NCBI GenBank assembly: GCA_036346355.1
Contig: CM070583.1
Span: 1,674,001 to 1,738,000, forward strand
Reading direction: 5' to 3'
DNA: 64,000 nt
From: Rhipidocladum racemiflorum
Lineage: Eukaryota; Streptophyta; Magnoliopsida; Poales; Poaceae
In this document: one piece after another, positions 30,773 to 42,934 of the stretch
Layout of the letters: every line of letters starts with the position of its first letter
How positions within the stretch are numbered: the stretch's first letter is position 1
Position numbers and translations under genes: made by a program
Notes under the pieces: generated by a model
Database searches by the model: none
What the model was told of the DNA's origin: nothing
What the model saw: the letters and a program-made list of their open reading frames with translations, nothing else

Positions 30773-32800
30773 ATACGGCCGGATTGCAGGGCAAGTATCT
30801 GAACTTGGTTTATGTGGGTCACCTGGCCAGTTATCTTGGCTCCAACACAAGAGGTACTGCTCCTGTTAAGGTGCCTCTGCCCAATGGTGAAAGAAACGAT
30901 TTAAATGCGCCTTGTCTTCGATGGCGTGCTCGGTCAGCTTGTCTTCGACGATGAAACGAACGAACCCATACCGACACCAGCCGACGAAACTAAAAAATAT
31001 AAAATACAGTTTGTCATGTCCTTGCAATGTCCAACCATTTGTAGCCAAAGAATTGGCGAAAACTTTGAGTTGATTCGGTCTCTTTTCATGCAAGTGCCAG
31101 GAACTTGCGAGGAGTAACCGAGCCTATCAAATGAGTACCAGATCAGATGTACAAGGGTCCAAATGAACAGCGCTGACGAGTACAGGAATGCATGCTGCGG
31201 TTTTGCAGAGAAATTACTACACTTCCTGATCAATATAGTTGCAATATGCAGCAGGTAACTGCAATGCAAGTTGTTTCAATCCAGTGTGGAGCCGGCATTC
31301 TGCCCTGTGATCTGCACGATTGTGAACCACCTTGTATGGACCCAGCTGCTCTGCATATAACCCAAGGCCCTTCTCACTTCTCATCCCTCCAATATGCAGT
31401 GAGCACAATGCAACAGGATTCTCCACAGCAGCAAGCACAAGGAGAAAGGAGCCAGCCAATTCAGGGTGCAAAGTGGATGATGAGCATTTTCTGGACATGT
31501 CATATGGAGTCACAGACCCACAGAAATTTGCTGTGCCAGAGAGGCAGGCAATGGTGTGCCAGCTTACCTACCGGAAATTCAGGCACTGTTGTCCAGTGCA
31601 AGAACCTTTCAAGGTCCAACTTAGCAGCAGCAGTATTCAGGTATCATGGCAGCTCATATGTCTACATACAGGCATTGTAATTTTATTATACATGTGGACA
31701 TTATAGTATTATACTGATGGGGTACCAAACTGCCAGATCACAGCTCGGATGTGTAGTTTACTCTCTCTTTCTTTCTCAGCACTCTTTTGAGTTATCTTCG
31801 GGTAGCAACATCCCCAGAAGGCACCAAACCAATCCACACTTGCCAGCTTTTGTATTGTTGTCCATAAATTCTTGATTAGTGCAGCAAAACTAACATCGGA
31901 AACAAGGACTGATTTGGGGAGTAGAGACTGGGAAACTAAAAAGTTTATTATGTCTGTTTGCTTCCCTGGCTTTGACTTAACTTTGGGAAACCTGTCCTGA
32001 TAAACCTATGGATAGTGGTAGAATAATGAACTGGGACCCTTGGAGCCAGGCAAGGCCATCCTGTCAAGGAACTTTAAATAATAAAGTAAGAACAGTGAGG
32101 CATTGAAGTTAAAGAGAAAGAAAACCTAGGTTCTATCTAGTGCTTGTGTGTGTGTCATGTGTAATCCTAACCTCTGAAAGCTCAGTAAGGAAAGATGAGA
32201 AGAAAACAGTGTTTCATGATAGTGATCTGAATGTTGATCCAATTGCTTTAGATTTTTCTTCCCTTTCTTGCGTTTCCTTAGAAAATAGCTGATTTGATAG
32301 GAGAAGAATACTTTGCGAAAGCTACTAGGTACATTTAAAGATGCTAAGCATAAAGTTGCCATCATGTAAATATAAAATTAAAAAAAAAAGTAAAAGAAAA
32401 CAGGCAGAATAGAAAATCCGGGTGTGAATTTTTTCCTGATGAAAAGCTAAATATTCTTCCAGGACCACTACACCAAGGAAGGTGGTAGCATCCTTGTCTG
32501 CATCACAAACTGCCAGTTAACCAGCTAGTGGTTACTGAATTGAATTGTAGCCTTCTCGATAACGAAATTGTTTGCATTTGTCAGATTGGTGACCAGCAAA
32601 TCAGACACTGAAATGTTAGCTCTTATCATCAGTAAAAGAACATCAAACCAGGTAAAATAACTGAAGAAGAAATAGAGTCAAGAACTTCATTCTTTGCATT
32701 CTCTTTCACAACCAATCTTACAGCGAATTGTGCTACGTATCTGTATCTACAAAGAATCATCTTCCTCTTAGATACGTAACAAAAATGGACATTCTAAAAA
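30773..32800. other. Intergenic sequence downstream of the GT92 gene
   Basis: Open frames at 30905-31117 and 31192-31706 show no recognisable domain. I do not call them genes. The last part before 32952 probably holds the 3' UTR of the GT92 gene. Confidence 0.4.
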
Positions 32801-32951
32801 TGAACTAAGAACAGTAACACCTTAAAGTCTAAAAGTATACCAAAGAGCAAATCACTCTTCTACCTAACCCCTTTTCGTGTTTCTCCTTTCCCTGTCTGTC
32901 TCCATGTCGTGTATTGTGAGCTGTGCTGGATCAAATACAGTTCTTACCAAT

Positions 32952-35323
32952 CTACCATGGAAGATTTCCAGTGTGCGGATCTGTGAACACTTGATGCACA
33001 AAATCTTTCAAGCCGGTATCGTATACTTCACAGAACCGCCTCGGCCAATCCTTTGGTTCCACCGGTTTGGTTCCTAGACCTGGCGCCCTGTCCCTGGATC
33101 CGACATTTTCCTCATCTTGCCAATCGGCAACATAGGTTGCGACACGCCCGAAGAACTTATCCTTGAACACCTCCCAGACTTGGTATTTGTAGTGGTTGAT
33201 CAGCATCATTCCCTGACCAATGTTGGCATACCTCATCCCTTCCTTCAGATGGAAGTGATGCACCACATTGATGAGAGATGGGTTCAGTGCATCCGGCCTG
33301 ACGATTGACTTGTGGCGCTCTGGGGCAGCCAGCCGGCAGGTGTAGCCTGTTGTAACACCTTTCCTGGGAACCTTAGTCCGACCTGATGGACCAAAGCTGT
33401 GGCACGCAGTCCTGAGCTCACCAATCCGCAGCCTGCCGGAGTAATTCCGGAGCACATCTTGTAGAGTTTGGTTGCCAGGGAAGTGCAAGAACTCGTCGAT
33501 GTCGATGAACCCGACCCATTCGCAGCTCTCCCGGGCCCTGAGCGCACAATGTGCAAATCCAGCCTCTTGAGATTTCAGCCATGGCCACAAGTAGCGCGTC
33601 ACATTGTACCTGGATGGATCCATGGTGTCGAGGACCTGCTCGATGCCATCATCGCTGTTGTTGTCATAGATGAACCACCGCTGCACACCGATATGGGAGT
33701 GGTAGATGATCCATTCCCGAAGGAACCGTGCTTGATTGCGCAGCATGGTGCAGACACACATTGAGTGCGCCTTCTTCCGCCGATGCCTACCATGCCGATT
33801 CCTGATATACCGAGGAAGTGGCTCCGGTTGCGCGACTGAGGGGAGCGTAGAGCTTCCTCGGCCCTTAGTCCTGATGGAGACCAACATAGGCTTGTCATCA
33901 CTGACTCTATTGTTGTTGCCATCAGTTGTCATCCTGAGGTACCGGCGAATGCGGACTGGTGTCGCACACCGGAATATCTCTTGTGCAGCAGAAACCACGG
34001 GGGAGGTGACAACGAGCTTCGGCCTTGACAAGTCCCGGCCAAAGACACACTCATACCTTGACGCCACACCGAGACGGCCTGGTCGGAGGTTCATCCCCTT
34101 GGCAAACACGACGGTGGTGTTGTCTCGGCTGTCAAGAAGCGCGGTGTACACAAGCCGGTCCCAATGGAACGGCACCACCGGAGGCGACTGGGACAGCGTC
34201 AGTGACACGGCTACCCCGGAAGGCCCGGCAGGGCAATGGACGAGGCTGGGTCCATCCGGCAAGGCGGCGACCGAGAGGGGCGCGCGGCGCAGCCGCGAGG
34301 AATTGGCAGGGGAGTACAGGCACTCGAACTGCCCCGACGCCGGCAGCAACGAGCCGTCTCCGAGTATTAGAAGAACACGGTCCGGCAGCGCAACGGCGTG
34401 CCGGATTTGGACAGACGGCAGCACGGTATCGGCGTCGGCGACGCCAGCTTGCTGCGCTCCGCTCTCCAAGGAGACGGCGTTCAGGGTGGTCGACGGCCAC
34501 GCCGTCTTGAGCACCGGCCGGAACGATGCTGCATCAGGGGACACCAAGAACACAAGATCAATTAGCACAGCAAAAAAGAAAAGAAAAGAAGAAGAACCAA
34601 ACGGACTTAGCGTGCCTGAATTCAGACACAACAACACAAACATTCTTCATGTGACGGCATGAGCTTTTTTTTTTTTTTTTTTTTTCTATTTTAGTATCAA
34701 TCAGTCAAAGGGCAGTAGCAACACTAGCATAGCTCGCTCGCCGACGTTACAATCCAGAAACTCCACCATCCAAGCACTAAACTACGCAAGGATCGGATGA
34801 TAAAAACGGAAAATTTTGCCTCGAATGGTAACACCCCATCAGATCTGCAAGGCAGCACACTCGCAAAAAAAAATCCCAACTTTTTTCACCTCCCCAACAA
34901 CAAACACCAAACGCAAACCAAAATCGTATCTAAAAATGCAGACTATTTCCCCCCAAATCATTCGAATGAGTGCAATTGATGCCACCACGCTCCAAACACA
35001 AGATTTCCGTGAGAAAATAATTCCAGTGAGACCTACTTAAACCCAACCAAGATCCAATTTACCCCACGCGGAGGCAACCGAAAAAAAAAGCCCGAGGAGG
35101 AGGAAGGAAAGGGAAGGAGAAGATGCTCACCTCCAATGACGTGCACGGCGCCGAACACGACTGCTCCGACGCAGAACGCGAAGAACGCCGCGAACAGCCG
35201 CCGCTGCGTCCCCACCGCCGCGCGGTGGCCCCTCGCGCCGAAACTCCCACCGCCTCCGCCTCCCCCGCTTGCACCCTTGCTCCCAAGCCTGCTCAGCTTC
35301 CGCTCCTTCGCCGACATCGCCAT
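32952..35323 (-). CDS. Glycosyltransferase family 92 (DUF23) protein, two exons
   Basis: Exon 1 is 35323-35131 and exon 2 is 34528-32952. The intron has a GTGAGC donor and a TGATGCAG acceptor, and the phase fits (G plus CA gives Ala65). The product has 589 residues. After a Gly-rich N-terminus, RRLFAAFFAFCVGAVVFGAV (about residues 40-60) is a single membrane anchor, so a type II Golgi or ER membrane protein is likely. The GT92 domain begins near residue 328 (CVCTMLRNQARFLREWIIYH). It shows VQRWFIYDNNSDDG, the DxD-type VGFIDIDEFLHFPGN (about residue 412) and INVVHHFHLKEGMRY. The enzyme should transfer a sugar, galactose in characterised GT92 members; substrate unknown here. The frame is intact. 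Confidence 0.92.
34529..35130 (-). other. Intron of the GT92 gene
   Basis: A 602-bp GT-AG intron with a long homopolymer T tract on the plus strand near 34664-34685. No inserted gene is seen. Confidence 0.85.
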
Positions 35324-35452
35324 GGACGGAGCCGTCCGTCACCTCACCAACCCAGCAGCAGCTCAGATCCACGAGCAGCAGCGGACCCAACAGGCCGCAC
35401 CATTTACACCGCGCTACTCGGCGGAGCGGAGCATTGGACCCAACCCGGCGAG

Positions 35453-35454
<2 letters not shown>

Positions 35455-35492
<38 letters not shown>
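35455..35492. repeat. (CT)n/(GA)n microsatellite in the 5' leader of the GT92 gene
   Basis: An almost pure CT run lies about 135-170 bases upstream of the GT92 ATG. On the gene's strand it is (GA)n, a common feature of grass 5' UTRs and core promoters. Confidence 0.85.
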
Positions 35493-35495
<3 letters not shown>

Positions 35496-35499
35496 GCGG

Positions 35500-38330
35500 T
35501 TGCCGTAAATGGCGAGGAGGCGGAGGTGGTAAGGTGGCCTGCGAATCCAAAGCGGTAGTTCCGCGAGGTGGGAAGCCATGGCCGCAGCGGTGGCATCTGT
35601 TTATACCTGCAAAGATGTGGCTGAGGAGTGGGGCACACGTTCTCATCTGTCCCCACATCTCAGTTGCAGATACAGGTATGCGACGCGGTCGCGGGGCGCG
35701 CGGGTAACAATGACGTGTGGGCCACTGGGGACAGACTATCAATGACAGGTGGGGTTGCGTATAACGGCACGGGCACGCCCGGCCAATGGGGAGCCGGGTT
35801 CGTTGGGCGGTTAGTTTGGCAGGGTTAGAGGTATGACGTGTGGGATCGAGATATGCGGGGTCTTCGAGTCAGTTGCTGAGGTAAGGAAGGGTGTTGGTGT
35901 AGGATGTTTGAGATGGAAAAACAATTATTAGGGCGAGGGTTGACAAAACTGTAAAATAGAGGATAATCATCTTATCGAGTCAGTTGAAAACTCTAAACTA
36001 ATCTAATTTTAAAAAAATTAGAAAAAATTATATGATGTAAACCGGTCAAAAATGGATGAAAATCGCTCGATTTTCGACAAAAACCGCTAAAAAAAACCAG
36101 CTGTCCAAAAGGTTCAACTTGCCAGTAAACCAATCTATTTTTTTAATTTGTTTTGATTTTTTTTACAAACGCTTGGTTTTGAAACTCTTCGATTTTTGAT
36201 GATTTTTGCTCGATTTTCGTGGTAAACTGGTACCGTTGGGACCTCGACTTTCAATTCAAAAACGGTTTAGTTAACCCTGATTGGGGCACACATGGGTGAA
36301 GGTATCTAATTCTGTGTGTTCATTAGGGTATTTCTCCCTAAGAGGATATAATATTTCTTTTAAGATATATAGGTGTTCTGTCCATTTCCATTCAGTTTGT
36401 TTCTTTTGTTTCAGGCAAATATAACCAGGGGGGAAATGGGAAAATGAATAGAAGTTGTAACATTGGAAAGATAGGTTGTGAAAGCAAGTGTATGCTCATT
36501 CAAGCGCTTTGGAATTCATTAAATTTTAAACACATCATTAATTCAGAATGTTTTAGTGCCTCTTTTAGAAATTTAAATACCCAAAAAATTATTGGCGTGC
36601 TGTTTTTTTTATATGAAAGTGTTAATTTAGTTTATAGTGACCCATAGTATCAATGGATGATTTGCGTTGATTTTTCTTCTGAAAAAATGAAGATTGCATG
36701 CTTGATTGGCTAAATGAGAGTAGCTTCTGGACAAGGAAAGCGTCTACGTGTATAAGTTGGTGGTCACGAAAATCCTTTCTTAGGACCATTAGGGTCCTGA
36801 TTGATTGAAATGTTTTGTCACTTTCCTACTAACATGTGATACCTTGTTCCTTTTTACCTCTACATGCCAAAAATGAAATACGGACTGTGAATTTCATTGA
36901 ATTCAAGTCACTCACAACGATTGTCTTTCCTACCTGACATCCAAAAGTTTTCGGTTAGTAATTGTATGTATGTAATTAACTAACTCATACCTGAATGCAT
37001 CATTCTGTAGAGAAGTTTCTTATGTAATTAACTCATACCTGAATGCATCATTCTGTAGAGAAGCTTCAACCCAAATTTGACCAAAATACAGTATGTATTC
37101 CTGCAACACGATTACTCTTGATGGTTTGTAATGTTAAATTTATCCTTTGGGTTGATCTAGGAATCCATAGCCAAGAAGACCCTACCTCAAAGGGCAAACC
37201 AAAGTCAAATGTGGTCCTTCAAAGGGCCATCATATTAAGCCCTGCTTTTAACCGTTGTTGAGGATGGTTAAGGGCTTGTGTTGACAACTTGTATGAGAAT
37301 TGCTACCCTAAAAACCTGCAACCAACCAATCTGGAGCCCATGCCAAAAAGCTATAAACAGAGACATTGTCCTGGCAATACTTTTATTGACTGTCCTGATG
37401 TTCCTGCAACCAGTTTACCTTTTGTGCAATGTAAAACGCATGGGCTGTAGGACTCGAGATTCTTCAGCTAGTCTGAGCTCTGAAGCACCATGTAAATTAA
37501 AAAGATTTAGATAATCACTTGTTCGCTGTAGATGCTAGGACTACGTGTTCTGCAAGAGTGGTTGTTGTGCGTATAAATTTATTGGCATTGAAAAATGCAC
37601 CATACCTGACCCATGAAGTCTCATTAAACGTCCGATTTGTAGGAGGCAGGAGCATCTGAAATGCATAGGCATAACAGGGGATGTTTCTGGTCAGAGTTTG
37701 CTAGAAAGCAGAGCTACTTTTCAGAACTTCTTTTTGTGAACACGCACAACTCATGCTAGAGAATATTAGAACAGAGTACCACAAGAACTTCGGATTGAGC
37801 CGGTCTATAAAGGGAGGCCCCATAAGGCTTAAACATTATAGAACAAAACATATGGTTTAGCTCTGAAGGTAAGAGTTGCAGGAAACTGAACTCTCTCCTG
37901 TCTGTGACACTTTCAGGAGCTCAGCTTTCTCCAACATCTTATCTTCGGAGCCTGAAATCTTTGGCAGCTTTCTCCAACATATGATTTAGCTCTGAAGGTA
38001 AGAGTTGTAGGTTGGCTAGGCATCACAACCAAAATCTTTCGCAGCTGAATTTGAGGGTTGGATGGAACCAAATCTTACTGCAGGGTGAAAAAACAAGATT
38101 TGGTTTCCTCCAATATCTCATGTTCGGCTGTCAGATAATGAATGGGGGCAAGTGGGGAGATTTGACTTCTCTGAAGAAGAGCCTTGGAAGCTGAACGTGA
38201 GATTTGGATGGGACCAAATCTTCAGCAGCAATGGCACGAAGATTTGGTTTCCTCCAATATCTCATCTTAAGCTGTCCCGGACGCAACATGAAATGTGTTT
38301 CAAGGGTTCAGTGTGTTTTAAGATTGAGCA
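35500..38330. other. Intergenic region with small local duplications
   Basis: 36961-37065 has a direct duplication around TACCTGAATGCATCATTCTG plus TAGAGAAG. 37855-38275 has repeated fragments (TTAGCTCTGAAGGTAAGAGT; AGATTTGGTTTCCTCCAATA plus TCTCAT). No gene is supported. Confidence 0.5.
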
Positions 38331-38332
38331 CA

Positions 38333-38534
38333 ACTATTGGACGGCAACGGTATAGCCCGAAACTTATGAAACTTGTGAAACTCGTGATCGGTTTCATGTG
38401 TTTCAGTGTTTAGTTTAATGAGTTTCAGGTTTCATCAGTTTTTAGTATTAAGTTTCATGAGTTTCAGTGTAAAAAACCACAAGTTTCATGTGTTTCATTG
38501 CTATACCGTTTAGACGGTATAGCGTCCGATAGTT
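38333..38534. mobile_element. Inverted-repeat element (MITE-like)
   Basis: The left end AACTATTGGACGGCAACGG and the right end (reverse complement) AAACTATCGGACGCTATACC form a terminal inverted repeat. GGTATAGC recurs inside each arm and the centre is rich in GTTTCATG. No clear TSD was found. Confidence 0.55.
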
Positions 38535-38573
38535 TTCTGTTTAAGATTTGGTTCTCCTCGTATATATATAATA

Positions 38574-38712
38574 TGGCAGTACTCCTATGCTTTTCCTAAT
38601 AATAGAAATTGCACGAATCTTAAAACAAATAAAACGGTAAGTAATCACCATCTACCTTTCATTCATACTTTAATGTTTATGCAACTAAAAAAAAGCATAG
38701 AAACACCACTCC
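38574..38712. mobile_element. Mutator-type MITE, copy 3 (about 139 bp)
   Basis: It shares the core GGTAAGTAATCACCATCTAC and a terminal inverted repeat containing CCTATGCTTTT / TTTCTATGCTTTT with the copies at 27016 and 29640. No 9-bp TSD is visible here, so one end may be eroded. Confidence 0.65.
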
Positions 38713-38799
38713 AGAAGCACTCAAGCTTCTAAACAGCTAAACAAGCAGCATCTAAACTCGGCCTTTGCAGCAATGGATCAACTCTGTCATTTTCTTCCG

Positions 38800-40060
38800 A
38801 TCCTTGGACCATCTCTCTCACATTATCCCTCCCTTACACTCGGGAGGTTTGAAGCCCTCCTAGAGCATCCACCTCACCTCCACCTTCTCTTTCCTCTTTT
38901 TGCAGAAAAGCCCTCCCAGTTTTTGAAATTACGGATAGGTCCTTTTGCAATTTTTTGTGAGAGGAAGATTTTTCCTGCTCGCTTAGGTCCCTCCTTCGCT
39001 TTACGTAAAGAACCTCCTGTTAAATACGAATCGAACGAGCCCTTTTATAGTTTTTCAAAATAGCGAATGTGTCCAAAATCATAACAAATAGGTCCGTGCG
39101 CTTTTCGTTCAGTCCTTTCTCCGCTTTGCCCCAAAAAAATGTTTTTGTGGTCCGCTTTTCCCTCCGAGCATTGAAAAAATGTTTTCGCTTCTCCGCTTTG
39201 CCCAAAAAATGTTTTTGTGGTCCGCTTTCTCCGAGCATGGAAAAATGTTTTGTTTCTCCGTTTTACCCGAAAAAAATGTTTTTGTGGTCCGTTTTCCCTC
39301 CGGAGCATGGAAAAAATCCTTTGTTCCTAAAAAAAAACGAAAAATATTTTGGTGGTCCGTTTTTCATCCGGAGCATGCAAAAAATGTTTTCGTTTCTCCG
39401 TTTTGCCCGTAAAAAATGTTTTTGTGGTCCGTTTTTCCTCCGGAGCATGGAAAAAATGTTTTCGTTTCTCTGTTTTTCCTAAAAAAAACCGAAAAATATT
39501 TTGGTGGTCCGCTTTTTCTCGGAGCATGGAAAAAATGTTTTGTTTCTCCGCTTTACGAAAAAATGTTTTGTGGTCCGCTTTCCTTCGAGCATGGAAAAAT
39601 ATTTTCGTTTCTCCGCTTTTGCCCGAAAAATGTTTTTGTTGTCCGTTTTCCTCCGAGCATGGAAAAATGTTTTCGCTGACCGTTTTCCTAAAAACCGGAA
39701 AATGTTTTGTGGTCCGTTTTTCCTCCGGAGCATGCAAAAAATGTTTTCGTTTCTCCGTTTTGCCCGGAAAAAATGTTTTTGTGGTCCGTTTTTCCTCCGT
39801 AACATGGAAAAAATGTTTTCGTTTCTCCGTTTTTCCTAAAAAAAACCGAAAAATATTTTGGTGGTCCGTTTTCTTTCAGAGCATGGAAAAAATGTTTTGT
39901 TTCTCCGTTTTACCCGAAAAAAATGTTTTTGTGGTCCGTTTTTCCTTCAAAGCATGGAAAAAATGTATTAAAGTATTCTCGTGGTCCGTTTTTTTTATAA
40001 AAACATTTTTTCAATTTTTTCATTCACGTGTGCGGCGTGCCGCCGCGCTCAATTTTCTAG
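38800..40060 (+). mobile_element. Possible Helitron with 3' end at 40060 (5' end not found)
   Basis: At 40031-40060 a GC-rich hairpin (GCGGCG, loop TGC, CGCCGC) is followed by a short A/T-rich spacer and CTAG, then T. This is the 3' structure of plant Helitrons. The minisatellite would lie inside. The start given is only a guess. Confidence 0.4.
39130..39990. repeat. Minisatellite, about 13 units of 66-81 bp
   Basis: Units contain TTTTTGTGGTCCG, then TCCTCCGGAGCATGGAAAAA, then ATGTTTTCGTTTCTCCG and TTTTGCCCGAAAAA. The motif GTGGTCCG recurs about every 70 bases from 39147 to 39985. The long open frames on both strands over this block are repeat artefacts. Confidence 0.9.
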
Positions 40061-40329
40061 TTTACTGACAAAGCACATCTCAGTCATTGCCTGAGCCGAA
40101 CCAATATCTCATTTCCTCTCAGAACCATCCGGATATAGCCTCCTCCTCAGCAGATCTGCCCGGTTCTGGTGGTCGCGGCCGCGGGCCGTGGCGAGGATGG
40201 GGTGGGTGCCGCACGCCCAGGATGGGGACGGCGTGCCACCACGGCATCCCATCGCGCAACCTGCTGACCAGGACCCTCGCGAGGCGCGGTCGAGGGCCGC
40301 CGTGAAGTCGGGGTCCCATTGGCATGCGT

Positions 40330-40840
40330 ACACCGCGAGCTCGCTGATGGAGATGCACGCGATGCTGGGCTGTGCGGATGCCGTGCAGAAGAAGCTGTTC
40401 GACGAAATGCCGCAGAGGGCGCGAGTGCCGTGGAATAGGATGATCAGGTGTTACGTCGTGTGCGGACGATGCACAGCAGCAGCTGCCTGGTTGAGGAGAT
40501 GGAGAGGAGCGGTCTCGCACCCGAAAGGGCGACGTTGGGGAGCGCGGTGACCGCAAGCTCCAGAGCAGGGGACCTGAGCAGAGCTTGGGGAGGAGAGGGT
40601 TCATGGCCACATGGATGTAGCCTTCGGGTTCAGCCTCCCACTTGCGAACGCGCTGCCGGGATATGTATAGAAGATTGGTTGCTCGGAGAAGGCCGTGGCA
40701 TTGCTTCGACCAATTGCCGACGAGGGTGTGCATGGCGGTGGCGCGGTCTCCGTCGAAGAGCATGCTTGCAGAGAAGACTTGTTCAAGACTGTTGCTTCGA
40801 GGTGTTGCAAGTCAGTTGTTGTTGGATCATGGTCTCTAGG
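40330..40840 (+). pseudogene. Pentatricopeptide repeat (PPR) gene fragment
   Basis: One frame reads ALMEMHAMLGCADAVQKKLF-like residues (SSLMEMHAMLGCADAVQKK), then FDEMPQRARVPWNRMIRCYV. The next frame continues MERSGLAPERATLGSAVTAS and SRAGDLS, and a third gives FDQLPT-like residues near 40705. These are PPR-PLS repeat fragments in three frames, without a start or a full repeat series. The family binds organellar RNA, but this copy is dead. Confidence 0.65.
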
Positions 40841-40979
40841 TGCAGGCCAACCGCTCGTGGTGGAAGCTCCGTGTTGCAGACAAGCTGTCGTCAGTCAGCC
40901 TGTGAGAGGTGGGGGAGGAGCTATTTTCCTCACCTATTGGTAGTCAGCTGCAAGCTCTATTGCTTGTATGTTGGGTGAG

Positions 40980-42153
40980 TGTCGTGTCTCGTCGGTGTCT
41001 CCCCGTCGGGGGGCCGGTGTCTACGATGTTTCCTCTCCGGCGGAAATGAACGGTAAAGCTCCTGCTTTTAGTTTCCAAAGAGAAGAAAAATACTGACAAA
41101 AGGGTGTTCTTTGCTTGATATGTCCGAGCAGCACTCTTGTCACTTGCTTGTGTTTGCTAACTTAACTGACCAACCCGATTTGCCATGCAAATATACCTCA
41201 GATTTGTTCATCCAAGATTGATCTCACAATGCAGGCCATCCACCAGAATGGCGAATTTTTATAAGAAGCCATCGATTCAAAGAATCTAACAATGCACAAA
41301 AGCATTGCTCATTCATTCAATACGGCAATGAAAGCCGCTGCGCCCTGGGGTGGCCATCATCGGCGGCAGGGATGCGGAGCCCTGCTCGATGACGTGGAGG
41401 GATACGCTGCTGACGTGCACCTGGCGGTGCGCACCTCGCTTGCACGGCTGCGCCGTCGGCCTCCATTGTTGACTAACTCACCTCTTGTGTGCTTGCACTT
41501 TGACCCCTATGACCTATCTGTCTATGTCAGTCGTGAGGTCTTGTGGAGCCAAACATATGCGTGGATGGTCGCTCGAATGGCCCATCCCCCTCACGACCTC
41601 AGCCCCGGCGCGGCCGCCGCCGATCGCCGCTACTCCGCCTCCCTTCGGCCCGGCCATCGTCGGCGACAAGGAGTGCTGGTGTAAATGAAATAATCTAGAA
41701 GGTCCCTTCGAAAAGGTGCCACCAGACTCGATAATAAGCCCACCTCAAATTGGAACCGCCCGATGTTGATCGAACGTTCCATAATCGTGCATACCCTTCG
41801 CGATCCACATTTGAAAGGGTGTAAACGGATAATAGAGAACAACTCAGGGTTTCCTCGTGAACAAGTGCCTCCAAGTCATATGATATCCTTATCGATCCGA
41901 GCCGCAAAAAATAGATCGAACGGTCCACGATCGCGAAATTTCTTCGTGACCTAAATCAGGAGGGTGTAAACGGACAATTCAGATAATTATAAGCGTATTA
42001 TGTGAAAACGTTTCTCCGCTACGGTTTGTCCTACGAAATCTGAGCCGCACAACTGCGATCGGACGTCTCACAGAGACTAGGTGCGGCTCGATCGCTAAAC
42101 TTTGTTCATCAAAAACTGATACAATGATGCAAGCCACCAGTTAGAATGCCAAA
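40980..42153. other. Intergenic region with degenerate local duplications
   Basis: 41205-41310 is a diverged copy of the sequence on both sides of the Helitron at 42154. Between about 41755 and 42085, a unit of about 140-150 bp occurs three times in degenerate form (GATCGAACG-rich; GGGTGTAAACGGA recurs at 41818 and 41961). An open frame at 41292-41684 has no recognised domain. Confidence 0.5.
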
Positions 42154-42389
42154 TCTCTACTATATAAAGTGAGAGTTTCTTCCCACGTCACATTAATTAC
42201 CCTGCTTAATTGCCCTACTTAATTGCCCTGCTTAATTGCCTTACGCAGAAAACGGTTCTTTAATTAGTCACTTTTACCGTAAACGGGCGTTACAAAGATA
42301 GATGTTTGATCTTATAAAATAGTATTTTTTAATCTTTATTTTTCGTTATCAATTTTGTTTTTCGTAGCAACGCACAGGCATATAACTAG
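42154..42389 (+). mobile_element. Helitron, non-autonomous, 236 bp
   Basis: It starts TCTCTACTATATAAAG after an A (42153) and ends CGTAGCAACGCACAGGCATA plus TAACTAG before a T (42390). This matches the TC...CTAG termini and the A/T target of plant Helitrons. The hairpin before CTAG is partly decayed. The diverged local duplicate at 41205-41310 lacks the segment at the same A|T step. Confidence 0.88.
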
Positions 42390-42934
42390 TTTTGATAACA
42401 GGTCAGCAATCCAAAGCATGGTCAATGCACACAAGCATTGCTCGGATCCGAACTTCTGTATACATCTACCGAATCAAACACATGTACACCCGAAGTACAT
42501 AATATCATGACAAGACTTGGAAGTTATTCATACATAAAGCATAAAATTTCAGCAAAATCACCATTGACAAGCAGACGCTACTCCACTTGTTACTCTTTCA
42601 AGTGCTCCTAACCGACCCTCGACATCAGGACACGGAGTTGCAGGCTACACATTAACCTGTCGGGCATACATCTCTGAAAAGCCAGGACAGATAATTTGCC
42701 TCCTTTCCTTTGTTCCTCGAGGACGAAACTGATATTATAATCGCACAACTGACAGAACCCAAGAGCTATGTTGAAGCTTCGCAGTCCATCATCCACCTCG
42801 TATTTACATGTCAACATGTAAAATGTTCAGGACCAAGCAACAAGAGGCACACAGCCATCCATGGGCATTCACATCAGTGATCCATCTATCCTGATCCTGA
42901 GAAAGAGCTGCTCATATGCAGTCAGCAAAGCAAG
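42390..42934 (-). other. Probable 3' UTR and downstream flank of the PP2A B' gene
   Basis: This lies directly after the stop codon on the minus strand. No other coding region is supported. Confidence 0.5.

Noticed and set aside
31192..31706. Two overlapping open frames of 162 and 124 codons
   Set aside because: No domain, no splice pattern and no strand preference; probably chance.
39349..40068. 239-codon plus-strand frame and its companions
   Set aside because: It is read from the minisatellite; all frames repeat the same short peptide pattern.
41292..41684. 130-codon open frame
   Set aside because: No recognised domain; it starts within a degenerate duplicated segment.
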